Shown: one piece after another, positions 56,001 through 64,000 of the stretch
Position numbering within the stretch: the stretch's first letter is position 1
Layout: each line of letters begins with the position of its first letter
Source: Monarcha castaneiventris obscurior
Taxonomy: Eukaryota > Chordata > Aves > Passeriformes > Monarchidae
Direction of reading: 5' to 3'
DNA: 64,000 nt
NCBI GenBank assembly: GCA_026261815.1
Contig: JAMPIT010000434.1
Coordinates: forward strand, 14,691,001 to 14,755,000
Notes under the pieces: model-generated
Seen by the model: the letters and a program-made list of their open reading frames with translations, nothing else
Told to the model about the DNA's origin: nothing
The model's database searches: none
Made by a program: the position numbers and the translations under genes

Positions 56001-59000
56001 AAGGTCATCTAAGTCCAGTCTCCCTGATTACATTTAAAGAAAATAAAACCAAAAGTGAATGTTTTCATTTCACCTTAATGTTGTAGAACTAAGTATTGCA
56101 GCAGAACAACGTAACACAATATGGGGAACACAAGATCTCACAAATCTGAAACGCTGATATGGTTTAAACAAGCTACAGTTAGAGTGCATTTTGTCAAAAA
56201 CAAAGAAATGAAAAAGAAAAAAGAGAAGGACAAGAGTTTTGCTCCTTACTATAGCAGAGACTTGATTATGACGGAGGTTGAGCTCTGTGAGTGAATCCAG
56301 TCCATTCAGGTTTTCTACAACAGTTAGGAGGTTTCTGGCAAGGTTTAACACTCTCAGTTCACTTAAATGACCGATGTTTTCTATTTTAGCAATCTGTCAG
56401 AGATATGATAAACATGCACACTGTGTTTTATATGGGTATAAAATATGTATATATATATATGTGGCACAAACATTTTTTAAAAGTATACATGAACTATCAA
56501 CTTCATACAATAATGTGCCTGTGTTTCTCTAAAACATGATACTCATTTCAAATTACTGAAAACAAGATACAGTCTGCTACAGATCCAGAGCTAGTATTCA
56601 CCCATATCTTTCTTGCCATCCTGCAGTAAAACTCAGTCAACATTTCCTTCTATCCCATCAGAAATCAGGTTACTTCAGCTTTGCTGCTCTGTAGCAGCAG
56701 CTTCAAAGACACATAAAACCAAGCCAACACTGATGGTATCATGGTATGCCAAAACAGGGGAATTTTGTGCATGGCTGAGCCTTAATTTGTCTGCAAAGAC
56801 ACTCATGTTTCTGGGATGAGAAAATGGAAGGATCTAGCAAAGTGTGAACTACAGTAAATGGGCAGCTGTCAGATGCTTGTTTTAATACCTAATACCCTAT
56901 TTTAAAGGCTCAGGTGATAAGGACAGAAAAAAAAAGTAATAAAAAGAGCAATAATAACTAATGACTTAATTTTAGTTTTTATTTCTAGAAATACCATTGT
57001 ATTTTACAGAGGCAATATTGCTCTGGTGATGCAGTATGGGTTCATTTCTTGCTGTTAATATTTCCCATTGGTCCACACAAGGCTCTCTAACCAGATAATT
57101 CTTTCTCATGGCAGTGTGGGATCTGTCCTCCAGCACCTGTGCAGACATTTAGGCACGACTTGCACACAGGGAGAAGGACAGCCACAACACAAGGGACATG
57201 CCTATGGTACTCTTAGTGAAACCCATGCTGGGGGGCAGAAAGAAGACAGCAGGTTTTCCTGTGGGAAATACTTCAGCAGCCACAAGGTGTGGCAGTGTAA
57301 AGAGCTACCAACATGTATAACTCCCTGTCAGTCAGAATTAGCATCTGCTGCACCACTGAGAGCCCCCTCTAGCACCCAGTGCCCACACACACCATCCCTT
57401 CTCCGGGAGGCCAGCAGTGCCAAGGGCAGAGCAGTAAAACAGAACCTGGTGCCACAAACCTCCCACAGACACACAACTTCCTGCTGCTTTACACCAGTGC
57501 AAGTCTGGCAGTGCCAGTTTGCAGAATGTGTCTAGCAGCTCCTGGAACAGGAGAAGAGGTAAGATAACCATTATTTAACAGTTTGAGAACCTCCCATTTT
57601 GTTGGTAATTTCCACATATACATACATATATGTGTTCATGTAAGTCTGTGACTGGAATATGCTGCTATAAGAAATATTTCAACCATTTCTCAATTAAAAA
57701 GCATAGAAAAGTAGATAGCAAGACCAAAACTAAATAACATCTTAAACCTACTTTTGATTCAACTGCTAATTAAACTATCCATTTATGTGTAGTTTATACA
57801 AGAATATTACAGCAAGAGGAACAGAAAATACCATTATTTAGAAGAACATATTTAGACAGAGAGACTTGTAAAAGCAACCCCAAGAGCAGACAGTTGGCAT
57901 GAAGAGCACAGACCTCTGCTGATGTTTGCCTAGCTAGAATTGCAGGCTAGAATGCCACAGTCTAGAATATTAATCCTGGTATTCCACTGCTATTGCACAG
58001 ATAATGATTTCATCAGCAACATGTAGAGATACTCTTTACCACTTTGCTAAGCTTTAAGATTAGCTCTACTGAATTGCCTGTTTCAATTATGTATGCACAC
58101 ATGAAGGTACAGCAGCTTTTCATATGGACTATTAGGTAAGAAATAATACAAGCTATTATCACTTCTTTTTGAATGTTTCAAGTAATACAATGGTAATATA
58201 AAAAGGAAATTAGTACACAAGTCAAAATCTACTTGTAAACGCTGAACAAAAACGTTATTTATTTTCTCATTTGCTTGTATATTTGAATATCTTACTACAA
58301 AACAGAATTCAGAAAAAGGTTGTTATGCACCAAATAATCACCCTTCAATAATTAAATTGCACAAATGACAGTTTTCAAAAAAAAATTCTGAGATGAATGA
58401 AAAGAAGTTCATGCATGAAAAAAAAAAATCAGGTTGTATAATTTTACTTATGTCCTGAACTTCTGCGAAAAAGAATGATTCACAGAAATAAGAGGAACAC
58501 AGGAAATTACTCCAATGAAGTTTTATATTTAAAGCACTCAAGAATGAAATTCATGTGTGGTGTCCCTAAATGATGCAATACAATGTGTCTATACTACTGT
58601 GTTAATAATAGTTAGTCTGGTGTATTTCCAGACTACAACTTGTACACAGCATTTAATTTTTCAGTGTTCATTGGGGTAACATATAAGACATGTAAGAGAG
58701 ACTGTACACAATGAACAATGCTCTATGATTACTGTCCTTCTGCTGAACACTGCTGAGATAAGTCTGGCTCCAGTTCCACTGATCTGTTGTTTAAATTGCT
58801 ACATTCTTGAACATAGGAAAACATATTTTCAAGTTCTCAGAGCCAACTCTGCTGTTGAAATCTGTTCTTCAGAAATTTACAATGAAGAATAAATAACTCT
58901 TAAGATAGACTAGAAGACTGCCAAAAATAAAAATCCCACAAATTTAAATAGTTAAAGGAGCTCCCTTATTCAGCGTTATATAAGCAAAAAACAACAACAA

Positions 59001-62000
59001 AACCCAGCTTTCAAAACAAGGGACTAGTCCACTACGAAGGTGTATCCCAAACACAGCATTTCTTCATTAAGCCTTCAAAAATAACTAGTACTATGGGGAT
59101 GGCAGACTGGTGTTTTAAATTTTGAATTCCTCAAAGACAGGAGAAAAAAAATTAAACAGGAAAACTTACTTATCTTTGAACTAGAAAGGAAGAGAAAGAT
59201 AATTTATTTATGGAAGATAAATTCATGGTCTTTATTTGGTCTTTACACGAAAAATACACTAAACTTACCAAAAAAGGAAATAATTAACTCCATTTCCTAA
59301 CATTTGTGCCCTTCACACATACATTTATGATGAAAACATTTTGAAAACCAAAATAAATACTAAACTCCAAGATTTAATGTTGGCTTCTGACATAGGGTAA
59401 TTTGTTACGTTCTCTGGATCAACGCAAGCCGATCATTATGAAGGTGATCTAGCAACAACCAGTTGGGTCCTATGCCCAAAACTCCTAGTCAAGTTGCAGT
59501 TAATGTAAAGAGAGTTACACAGACACTTGAAGACAAAAAAAAAAAAAAAAAAAAAATCAGATCTACATCACAATCACTTCTAAGAATTGTGGAAGATGGG
59601 TTTCATTTCCATTAGTGATTCCTTCATTTGTGCTGGCCAAGTGTGCTGACTGCCACAGCTGCATCTTTAGTCTGCAAGTATTTTTATCAAAAACATAACC
59701 CCCCACCAAATTTCCAACAGCAATAAAAAAGGGATTATAACCACACAAACATTTGTGAATAAGTTTGGAGATGGCCAAGACTCTAAGAGCAATGCCATCA
59801 TCTGGTCCCAGACTGCTTCTGCCACTGTACAATGTGCACATTGTTTGACTAATGGTATTCAAAGCAGCCACAAACTTATTGCACCACTTATAACAACAAA
59901 TCCCTACACTTATTCTTGTCTTTTACTTCTCTTTTACATATATGTAGGGAATCTGGTTTTGTCAGACCACCAACAGTAGAAACAGAAATCAATTGTACCT
60001 AAAAAATTAATAGCAGTTCTAAGACCATATTACTTTAACTACACCACAACTGCTTGTGGTAGGTTATTAATTGTGTAGGTGTGAGTGCCATTACACTCAG
60101 CTGACTCAGCATTTTAATCGCTGGAAACTTCCTGAAGTACAACACTAAGAGTACAAGAAACTGGTACAAAGATTCAAAATAAACATCATGACACCTTTTA
60201 TTAATTTACTGATTTCTGTGACCTCAAGAGTTGCAAAACTTGCCACCAGTTCCCTTCATGAAACAATACTTTGGTAAAAGACACAGCAAATACACGTCTA
60301 CACAACAAACGTAAGCAATCAAGTTACTGCACTGTACCTGATTTCCATGAAGATCTAAAACATCAAGGTTTTTTAGGTTCTCCAGATTTGATATCTTCTT
60401 TATTCTGCAAGATATCAATTATGACAAACTATTTTTAATATTAGATTAAAAGTATCTTTCATTTTCCAGCCAATACAAAATTTAGCCTTTTTTCCTGACT
60501 ACCGAGAGTGACAGAATAATAATAAAATTTTGAACCATGAAAAAAAAAGGACAGATGAATGAGTATGCCCTTAAGACTATCACCTTCCTTTCTGACTGTC
60601 AATAATTCAATAGCAGCAGTATTTATGTGGCTCTTCTAGAAAGAAGAATGGAATACTTGCTCCACTAGAAAACAAAGTCAACAACTTCACTGTCTTAAAA
60701 CTTCTCTGTCCTGTCATATTTTGTCAGATTCCAAACCTAGGCTATTATACACCCAACAGCATCATCTACTGGCTGATGACATTAAACACGTGTATTAAGC
60801 ATTTGCTTTGAGAGTCATCAAAGCTCACACACAGATGAAGCTGAAAACAAGTTGCTAACAACTGTGTGTGACATGTAACCACTCACTCACGAGTAGGCCA
60901 AGCCCTAACTACCTCAACACCATACTTCTAAGTACATACTTCTTCTATACACCATACTTGTAAGGTAAACTGCACTCACCATGGTTATGATCAGGAAAAT
61001 AATTCTTCAAAAACTTTAGAACTATAGTTCCCATGCCCCAGTATTTTACTATAAACAAAATTGATTTCTACAGGTGAGGTTTTTTAATACAAAAGCTCTT
61101 AGCTCTAGTAACATACTGCACTATTGAAACTTGCCAGTTTTAAGTACAGGCTGAATTAGGAGGTACATTCTTTATAATCTGCACAACTGAAATCTGGTCA
61201 CCAGTTCTCACTTTACTTAATATAAAAAATACAGAAAATTAACAAAGTCAGAGCACAACCCTTAGATGTGTGAGCAATTCCACAGATACATGTATTAATA
61301 CATTATTAAAATTAAAGGCTACAGGACTAGAAGCAATAAGTAATCAATAAAATCCATGACTCATCTGTCTGGTATTTTTCCCAGCTAAATTTTCCCAGGC
61401 AGAAATACTTTTTATAGATTATAAATAATCAATGAATACTACATTTGATGTGAAAAGACATTCCACCTGCCACACAAATCTAAGAACACATATTTAATAA
61501 TCAATCAGAATAGAAGATTAGATGGAAACGTGTGAAGTACTTTGGAACTGTTACTTAAATTTACTAAGAAAGGAAATTTTGAAGAACATGACACACAAAA
61601 TCTGTGTGCTTCCTCAGTGGGATCCCTGATACTTAGCTACTCTTAGGGCTGGTCTCACTGGTATGACAGCAACATCACAAACTGAAAACTATAAGTAAAA
61701 GAAACAATGGGAAATCACAGTTGTTACACCATAGGTAGTAGAGTGCCTAAGTCAGTTTTACTATTTTTACCTGTTCTTTCCCAACAGAAGGACTCTCAGG
61801 GATCTCAAAGTTGAAACCCCACTTATTTCTTCAATCTGATTATCGTATAAATCTAAGAAAACAAGATGGTGAAGATTGGAAATATTTTGGATACGAGTTA
61901 TAAAGTTATGCTGGAAATTCAAAAGACGAAGGTGATCTTCCCCATCAATAATTGGGCACACTGTCAGTTTTTGCCTGGAAGAAAGAAGAAAAAACAGAAC

Positions 62001-62653
62001 ACACAAGTAAGTAACAAATCAGTAACCCGCCTTCTGCTCACCCACTCTGAGTGAACAGAGAAAAGTATTGAACACGAAAATCTTGGTTAACATTACTTAG
62101 GTTTGCTAATTAAATTCTGTAGATAAAGTAGTAAGTCCTACCTATTAAAAAATTGCATAAAAACATAGCAGAAATATTTCTGAAGTTTTCTGAACACCTC
62201 TCCTCTCAGAGATTTACTAATTACATGGAAAGTACATGGAAGTTTTGCGTTGTGACCACACTAAAATTCAAACAGATGAGGCTTCACAATTTGTTACATT
62301 TTTCTTCAATTATCACATGAACAGCCTGTTCAGATGAGAAATCTGTCTGCCTTAGATGGCTGCTGTATGGATATATTCACCACAAGGACACTCACACAGA
62401 ATTTCTCCATGGGACACAGCTCTTCTCTCAAGAACACACACAGACAAAACCCAACAACCCAAGCCTGCCACTGACTGCAGCCATTAGTGGGGCTCAGGTG
62501 ACTTTAGACCAGGGGTCTCGGGCTCTGGCATGTGCACTCCTTCACCCTCTCACCTTTCCAGGGTAAGTCTATCAGAGTTCAGTATTTTTTCTTCAGCAGT
62601 ACGTTGCAATACAGGAAATGTTATTGATGAACTGCTCCCAAAATTCGTGTTAT
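25827..62653 (-). CDS. LRRC49: LRRC49, tubulin polyglutamylase complex LRR subunit (5' partial, 13 exons in window)
   Basis: LRRC49 (PGs4) is a non-catalytic subunit of the TTLL1 tubulin polyglutamylase complex, with TPGS1, TPGS2 and NICN1. This complex adds glutamate side chains to tubulin on axonemal and neuronal microtubules. Joining thirteen minus-strand exons gives 617 residues plus a TAG stop, with compatible phases throughout and GT-AG at every intron. Residues 47-200 form seven 22-residue SDS22-type repeats of the form LxxLxLxxNxI. Residues 193-241 resemble an LRR cap, residues 242-275 are a highly charged helix, and 321-617 form the conserved LRRC49 C-terminal region. Blocks such as DRNWSVQTAG, DPQGNPVVNFTLWKYYVLFR and LWPQMFIELVRDAVIEIRNK match recalled mammalian LRRC49 nearly residue for residue. 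About 70 N-terminal residues and the promoter lie outside the window. Exons are listed separately; residue numbers count from the first complete codon in the window. Confidence 0.96.
26034..28041 (-). other. LRRC49: LRRC49 intron (last)
   Basis: About 2.0 kb GT-AG intron between exons 28042-28195 and 25827-26033. I see no other exon, RNA gene or recognisable repeat in it. Confidence 0.85.
28042..28195 (-). CDS. LRRC49: LRRC49 exon: variable linker
   Basis: A 154-bp exon encoding residues 499-549 after completing a split arginine. The acceptor is aatctcatttcacag and the donor GTAAAATA. It begins KKQFHYLLEGKGKKSG, runs through a low-complexity Ser/Gly/Arg stretch (VGSEESSDNRRSGGES), and ends TARAMLNYMTKDFHMEKLE. 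The flanks align with mammalian KKQFRYLLESKGKK and TNRATLNYTTRDF...EKLE; the middle does not align well and is probably disordered. Confidence 0.94.
28196..28868 (-). other. LRRC49: LRRC49 intron
   Basis: A 673-bp intron between exons 28869-28978 and 28042-28195, with nothing notable inside. Confidence 0.9.
28869..28978 (-). CDS. LRRC49: LRRC49 exon: C-terminal domain
   Basis: A 110-bp exon encoding residues 462-497 plus two bases of an arginine codon. The acceptor is cactccgtcacag and the donor GTAAAATA. It reads ITENDIVKAERLFGILAYVA then SSELPHYRMLSLFGES. Recalled mammalian sequence is VTQNDMIMAERLFGILAHVA then SSELPQYRLISILGDA, so the first residues have diverged while the AERLFGILA core is kept. 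Confidence 0.95.
28979..32768 (-). other. LRRC49: LRRC49 intron
   Basis: About 3.8 kb intron. It contains opposed open frames at 29654-29908 (plus) and 29637-29933 (minus) with no recognisable domain, and TAA-rich sequence at 32525-32565. Confidence 0.85.
32525..32565. repeat. AT-rich (TAA)n-like repeat
   Basis: Two copies of TCTTTAATAATAATTT separated by AATAATAAT. Intronic low complexity. Confidence 0.85.
32769..32954 (-). CDS. LRRC49: LRRC49 exon: C-terminal domain
   Basis: A 186-bp exon (62 codons, phase 0-0) encoding residues 400-461. The acceptor is gactttttttag and the donor GTAGGATG. It reads HLKFKETNLVALQQFNALAE, then QLTVDPQGNPVVNFTLWKYY, then LFRLNHFNLQKINGVK. Both splice junctions join smoothly with the neighbouring exons, and it closely matches recalled mammalian LRRC49. 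Confidence 0.97.
32955..34179 (-). other. LRRC49: LRRC49 intron
   Basis: About 1.2 kb intron, AT-rich, with no feature I recognise. Confidence 0.88.
34180..34417 (-). CDS. LRRC49: LRRC49 exon: C-terminal domain start
   Basis: The largest coding exon (238 bp), encoding residues 321-399. The acceptor is tttatttcctctacag and the donor GTGAGTAT. It includes SHLVEVEGDTLGLYGAGALE, CLDRNWSVQTAG and FIEFDEIVQVLVKLKTKFPN. This is an LRRC49-specific region with no simple catalytic motif; a role as scaffold for other polyglutamylase subunits is inference. Phase 2 in, phase 0 out. Confidence 0.97.
34418..36409 (-). other. LRRC49: LRRC49 intron
   Basis: About 2.0 kb intron holding a perfect 20-bp tandem duplication at 34773-34812. 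Otherwise nothing recognisable. Confidence 0.88.
34773..34812. repeat. 20-bp perfect tandem duplication
   Basis: TAAACACAACTTCAAACAAT occurs twice back to back (34773-34792 and 34793-34812), with no mismatch. Confidence 0.97.
36410..36561 (-). CDS. LRRC49: LRRC49 exon: linker region
   Basis: A 152-bp exon encoding residues 270-319 plus two bases of the next arginine codon. The acceptor is gtatcttgtttcag and the donor GTATTTTA. It begins EKKRLTIGNIARQWEIQQNR, matching recalled mammalian EKKRLTINNVARQWDLQQQR. It then becomes acidic and variable (LNKDKENEPCQINGS) and ends YVFPEES. Conserved at both ends and divergent in the middle, consistent with a flexible linker. Confidence 0.95.
36562..39045 (-). 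other. LRRC49: LRRC49 intron
   Basis: About 2.5 kb intron. A few short open frames on both strands show no domain. A C-rich patch lies near 38193-38212. No gene or mobile element seen. Confidence 0.87.
39046..39129 (-). CDS. LRRC49: LRRC49 exon: charged helix
   Basis: An 84-bp exon (28 codons, phase 0-0) encoding residues 242-269. The acceptor is ttttcgtccag and the donor GTATTTTC. It reads EEERRMASIAARKEEERKRE then SHKQTLLK. Charged residues dominate, as expected for a long solvent-exposed helix or coiled coil linking the LRR domain to the C-terminal region. The donor is weak (T at +4 and +5) and the exon length is a multiple of three, so skipping would keep the frame. Confidence 0.95.
39454..39485. 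repeat. Octanucleotide minisatellite (ATCTTTGT)4
   Basis: Four perfect tandem ATCTTTGT units in the intron. Likely length-polymorphic. Confidence 0.95.
40703..40750 (-). mobile_element. Probable CR1 3'-tail relic
   Basis: AGCATAATCCAGGTTAGAAG followed by GACCTCAGTAGGTCACTAG resembles the reverse complement of the CR1 3' end (…AATCATCCAGGTTGGAAGAG…). Short and diverged. Confidence 0.5.
42233..42426. promoter_or_regulatory. Intronic CpG island, possible cryptic or alternative promoter
   Basis: A block of roughly 195 bp with about 23 CpG dinucleotides by my count and strong G+C enrichment, while the surrounding intron is AT-rich and nearly CpG-free. It includes GAGGCGGGGAGG (an Sp1-like GC box on the plus strand), CCCGGGGG and CCGCCACCCGCGCGCCCC. 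Such islands are usually promoters or regulatory elements protected from methylation. It is not next to any LRRC49 exon. The longest open frame of the window (42062-42547, plus, 161 codons) runs across it, but its Arg/Pro/Ala-rich centre follows from base composition and I do not call it a gene. Promoter activity and direction are inference. Confidence 0.45.
43939..43966. repeat. AT-rich microsatellite-like tract
   Basis: Interrupted (AT)n/(TAA)n sequence in the intron. Confidence 0.8.
45893..46040 (-). CDS. LRRC49: LRRC49 exon: end of LRR domain and cap
   Basis: A 148-bp exon encoding residues 193-241 after completing a split serine codon. The acceptor is tttggttacag and the donor GTAAGAAA. 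It holds the end of LRR7, SSSLSDITLDGNPIAQETWY, then HTVLHHMMQLRQLDMKRIT. The DGNPIAQ...WYKHTVL segment looks like an LRR cap closing the solenoid. The donor follows a complete ACA codon, so phase is 0. Confidence 0.96.
46041..51771 (-). other. LRRC49: LRRC49 intron
   Basis: About 5.7 kb intron. I see no second gene or RNA. Around 46265-46300 a phrase like TTTAATCTAACCCCCTGCT hints at a very degraded CR1, not called separately. The plus-strand frame 47825-48190 has no domain. Confidence 0.85.
51772..51833 (-). CDS. LRRC49: LRRC49 exon: LRR6/LRR7
   Basis: A short 62-bp exon (20 codons plus two bases) encoding residues 172-191, KDVDTLPCLQRLFLSFNNIS, plus the first two bases of the next serine codon. 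It has a ccttctag acceptor and a strong GTAAGGGG donor. I found it by looking for the missing repeat between exons 56250-56393 and 45893-46040; it fits both phases and recalled mammalian RDVDNLPCLQHLFLSFNNIS. It is easily missed because it is short and lies in 10 kb of intron. Confidence 0.95.
53351..53367. repeat. Poly(A) run
   Basis: Seventeen A in a row in the intron; no retroposon body recognised. Confidence 0.85.
54659..54673. repeat. (ACC)5 microsatellite
   Basis: Five perfect ACC units. Confidence 0.9.
55330..55797 (+). mobile_element. Solo LTR of an endogenous retrovirus (probable)
   Basis: About 468 bp bounded by TGATGC at the left and GCATCA at the right, a perfect inverted repeat with the TG…CA ends of retroviral LTRs. 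Inside are a TATA-like CCTATAATAATG, a polyadenylation-like AGTAAATACTGAAGTAAA near the right end, and the phrase AGACACCAAGGTTCTCTCCAG. These resemble songbird ERVL-type LTRs as I remember them. No internal gag, pol or env sequence adjoins either side, so it would be a solo LTR left by recombination. The exact ends are uncertain: a CATGA pair (55336-55340 and 55796-55800) suggests slightly different borders and a target duplication. It lies antisense to LRRC49. Confidence 0.6.
55958..56020 (-). mobile_element. CR1 3'-tail fragment
   Basis: CACAGAATCACAGCATAG, TTTGGGTTGGAAGGGACC and AAGGTCATCTAAGTCCAG form the reverse complement of the CR1 3' end. Only about 60 bp remain, a very short 5'-truncated copy, about 230 bp downstream of exon 56250-56393. 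Confidence 0.85.
56250..56393 (-). CDS. LRRC49: LRRC49 exon: LRR4 to LRR6
   Basis: A 144-bp exon, phase 0 at both ends, encoding residues 124-171. The acceptor is tcatatctctgacag and the donor GTAAGGAGC. It reads IAKIENIGHL, SELRVLNLARNLLTVVENL and DSLTELNLRHNQVSAI. LNLARN and TELNLRHNQ are signature LRRC49 stretches. Being a multiple of three, it could be skipped without a frameshift, with loss of about two repeats. Confidence 0.97.
59535..59556. repeat. 22-nt poly(A) run
   Basis: The longest homopolymer in the window. It may be a retroposon tail, but the upstream sequence shows no element or spliced gene copy I can identify. Confidence 0.9.
60099..60111. promoter_or_regulatory. MARE-like site (Maf/NRF2/AP-1)
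   Basis: AGCTGACTCAGCA matches the 13-bp Maf recognition element TGCTGACTCAGCA at 12 of 13 positions and contains a full TGACTCA AP-1 core. It lies in an LRRC49 intron. Function is unproven; a single match of this kind can occur by chance. Confidence 0.3.
60338..60404 (-). CDS. LRRC49: LRRC49 exon: LRR3/LRR4
   Basis: A 67-bp exon encoding residues 102-123: IKKISNLENL, NLDVLDLHGNQ. The acceptor is gatatcttgcag and the donor GTACAGTG. It encodes 22 residues, one repeat length, running from the middle of LRR3 to the middle of LRR4, so exon and repeat are offset by half a unit. It starts by completing a split arginine codon and ends in phase 0. Confidence 0.95.
60405..61770 (-). other. LRRC49: LRRC49 intron
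   Basis: About 1.4 kb intron between exons 61771-61974 and 60338-60404; nothing recognisable inside. Confidence 0.9.
61771..61974 (-). CDS. LRRC49: LRRC49 exon: start of LRR domain
   Basis: This 204-bp exon covers residues 34-100 plus a split arginine codon at each end. Its acceptor is ttcttctttcttccag and its donor GTAAAAATAG. It carries QKLTVCPIIDGEDHL, then LRR1 (RLLNFQHNFITRIQNI), LRR2 (LVFLDLYDNQIEEI) and the first half of LRR3 (LRVLLLGKN). The conserved leucines fall exactly 22 residues apart (48, 70, 92), the SDS22-like spacing used by axonemal and centrosomal LRR proteins. Confidence 0.97.
61975..62553 (-). other. LRRC49: LRRC49 intron
   Basis: A 579-bp intron between exons 62554-62653 and 61771-61974. 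No other feature seen. Confidence 0.88.
62554..62653 (-). CDS. LRRC49: LRRC49 exon (first in window)
   Basis: This 100-bp exon encodes residues 1-32 plus two split codons. It follows a ttttccaatag acceptor and ends at AAAG before a GTGAGAGG donor. It reads ...FPVLQRTAEEKILNSDRLTLE, close to recalled mammalian FPILQRSSEEKILYSDRLSLE just before the LRR domain. The two bases before the first full codon (AT) need one base from an upstream exon that I could not find in the window. Serine-rich and less conserved at its start. Confidence 0.88.
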
Positions 62654-64000
62654 CTATTGGAAAATCATACAGAGAATATATGAACTACTGCTCTGTAGAT
62701 GCATTTCATGAACTACAGGTGATAAAAGCACAATTTTTTTACAATAAAAAGTAAAGTATGAAAGTGCTTTTTGCCTCCATTTGGTACTATGATTTATCAA
62801 TTTTCTTTCCTGATATTATTTATTTACAACTACATCCCTCTACATCCTCTTTCCAAAGTACATCCATTTCTTTACTTTGAGATTTTTTCAACAATTCATT
62901 ATAAGCGGATATTTTGTAAATTTCTTTATTTTGATTAGAATTACCCAATGATGTTTTAACATAAGATTGTAAAATAGTTTCGGAATTTCAGTATCTGAAC
63001 TTGAAGATATTACCCAACTTAAGATGAATTTAAAGACACAGATCAAATAGATGTTGATAGAACTAGAAACTAGAGCACCAAATCATTGAAACAGTCCCAC
63101 TGAGCCACAAACAAATGCAGTCTTTCAAAAGTTAAGTGCATGCAACACCTAGTGATCATTGGTATTGTAGTTCACTCCATTATCAAGAAACAGGCAGCCC
63201 TTTAAAACATATTTATAAAGCTACTCATCCTTATGCATTTCATTACTACAAGAGGAAAAAAGGGAGGATGTCCAAAAATACATGCAAAATTAATCAACAA
63301 ATGTGTTCTGTGAGCTTTGGCTTATTTGGAGTATGAGCCACTGAAAAATACTGATCAAAACAGATCATTGTGAATGCACACTACCACAAAATATAAGCTT
63401 GACTTCTACGTGCTTGCCCTTTTTTTTCCTGTTCCTTCAAAAAAAATCAAATATGTTACCAGTAAAAGCATAAATTCTTTAATAAACAAGACAACTGTTT
63501 TACTACTATAGCGAGTGAGTTCATTATTGTCTGAAATATACCCTTAAATATCTATTTAAGTAAAATAATTTGTCAGTCAATTTAGAATCTTTTCAGTGCT
63601 ACTCTTGAATGTTTTACCACTAGTTATTCTAACAACACTTTCTATGTGTCCTTCAAAATCAAAACTGTTTAAAAAAGAAAAAAGACCAAAAAAATTAAAA
63701 TCAATCAACATTGTGGCAAAAGTCTTACTTTAGTTGTGTCTCAGGTTTTAAAGCCAATGAACATAAGACCAGAAACCAAAAAATCAGTCTGAAACGTGAA
63801 AGGATGGCAGTAAAGTGACTTTTTTTCCTACTGGCATCCTCCTAAACATATGTAAATGATCCCTATTGCTGCTCTTCCATTAAAGAAAGATTTATAAAAA
63901 GCCTCTGTTTAAATGCCTGTATTATATTTTTGAAAAAAAATTCTAGTTGTTTCTTGACAATGGTCTACTGACCTCTCTTAACACCCAAAGGAAGCACTAG
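62654..64000 (-). other. LRRC49: LRRC49 upstream intron, continuing beyond the window
   Basis: The first exon in the window begins with two bases of a split codon, so at least one coding exon lies upstream. I searched the reverse strand for a phase-1 donor preceded by sequence resembling the LRRC49 N-terminus and found none I trust. AT-rich, no CpG island, so the promoter is not here. Confidence 0.7.

Larger units (their letters stand above)
51834..56249 (-). other. LRRC49: LRRC49 intron with LTR and CR1 tail
   Basis: About 4.4 kb intron that contains the LTR-like element (55330-55797), a CR1 tail (55958-56020), a (GCT)n stretch near 52078-52091, A-rich tracts at 52160-52197, a 17-A run at 53351-53367 and an (ACC)5 repeat at 54659-54673. 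Confidence 0.87.
56394..60337 (-). other. LRRC49: LRRC49 intron
   Basis: About 3.9 kb intron with a (TA)n tract at 56448-56461, a 22-A run at 59535-59556 and a MARE-like site at 60099-60111. The plus-strand frame 57068-57535 (155 codons) lacks any recognisable domain and I take it as chance. Confidence 0.86.

Noticed and set aside
57068..57535. 155-codon plus-strand open frame in an LRRC49 intron
   Set aside because: His/Gln/Ser-rich with scattered Cys but no regular zinc-finger spacing or other motif; treated as chance.
59535..59556. Poly(A) run as evidence of a processed pseudogene
   Set aside because: No gene-like sequence, exon junction fusion or target duplication is visible upstream.
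63725..63790. GTAAGA donor-like site on the minus strand in the upstream intron
   Set aside because: The frame required to join exon 62554-62653 has a stop codon immediately before the donor.
63973..64000. Possible further LRRC49 exon ending at a GTCAGT donor on the minus strand
   Set aside because: The phase would fit, but the encoded residues (LVLPLGVKR) do not resemble the known N-terminal region and the donor is poor.
1..64000. A novel defence system, gene cluster, CRISPR array or RNA gene
   Set aside because: The window is a vertebrate gene with introns and flanking DNA. No regularly spaced repeats, tRNA cloverleaf, rRNA or clustered ORFs were seen.

Overview
The window is vertebrate nuclear DNA, almost certainly from a bird. 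The sequence is AT-rich, with short coding exons separated by GT-AG introns. It carries 3'-anchored CR1 LINE fragments of the avian type (best at 24100-24462, minus-strand tail at 55958-56020) and one LTR-like element (about 55330-55797). The CR1 tail sequence and the LTR resemble songbird families as I remember them; that is a weak inference.

The only protein-coding gene I can support is LRRC49, on the minus strand. LRRC49 is the leucine-rich-repeat subunit of the tubulin polyglutamylase complex (PGs4). I reconstructed thirteen coding exons between 62653 (5' end) and the stop codon at 25829-25827. Together they give 617 residues in one continuous frame: every exon phase matches its neighbour and every intron is GT-AG. 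Mammalian LRRC49 is about 686 residues as I recall it, so roughly the first 70 residues and the promoter lie beyond the right edge. The protein has seven SDS22-like 22-residue LRRs (exons 1-5 of 62653-51772, last repeat ending in 45893-46040), an LRR cap-like segment, a charged helix, and a conserved C-terminal domain.

Layout from left to right: 1-25640 is intergenic DNA downstream of the gene, with no recognisable exon, one clear CR1, one doubtful CR1 relic, poly(A) runs and a 38-bp tandem duplication. 25640-25826 is the probable 3' UTR with an AATAAA signal. 25827-62653 holds the LRRC49 exons and introns, including a small intronic CpG island (about 42233-42426) and the LTR in the intron between exons 51772-51833 and 56250-56393. 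62654-64000 is more LRRC49 intron with no exon I can recognise.

I found no bacterial-type system, CRISPR, tRNA or rRNA, and no intact mobile-element ORF. Nothing here looks like a new biological system. The best leads are the intronic CpG island and a near-perfect MARE site. All homology statements come from recalled family sequences, not from a search.
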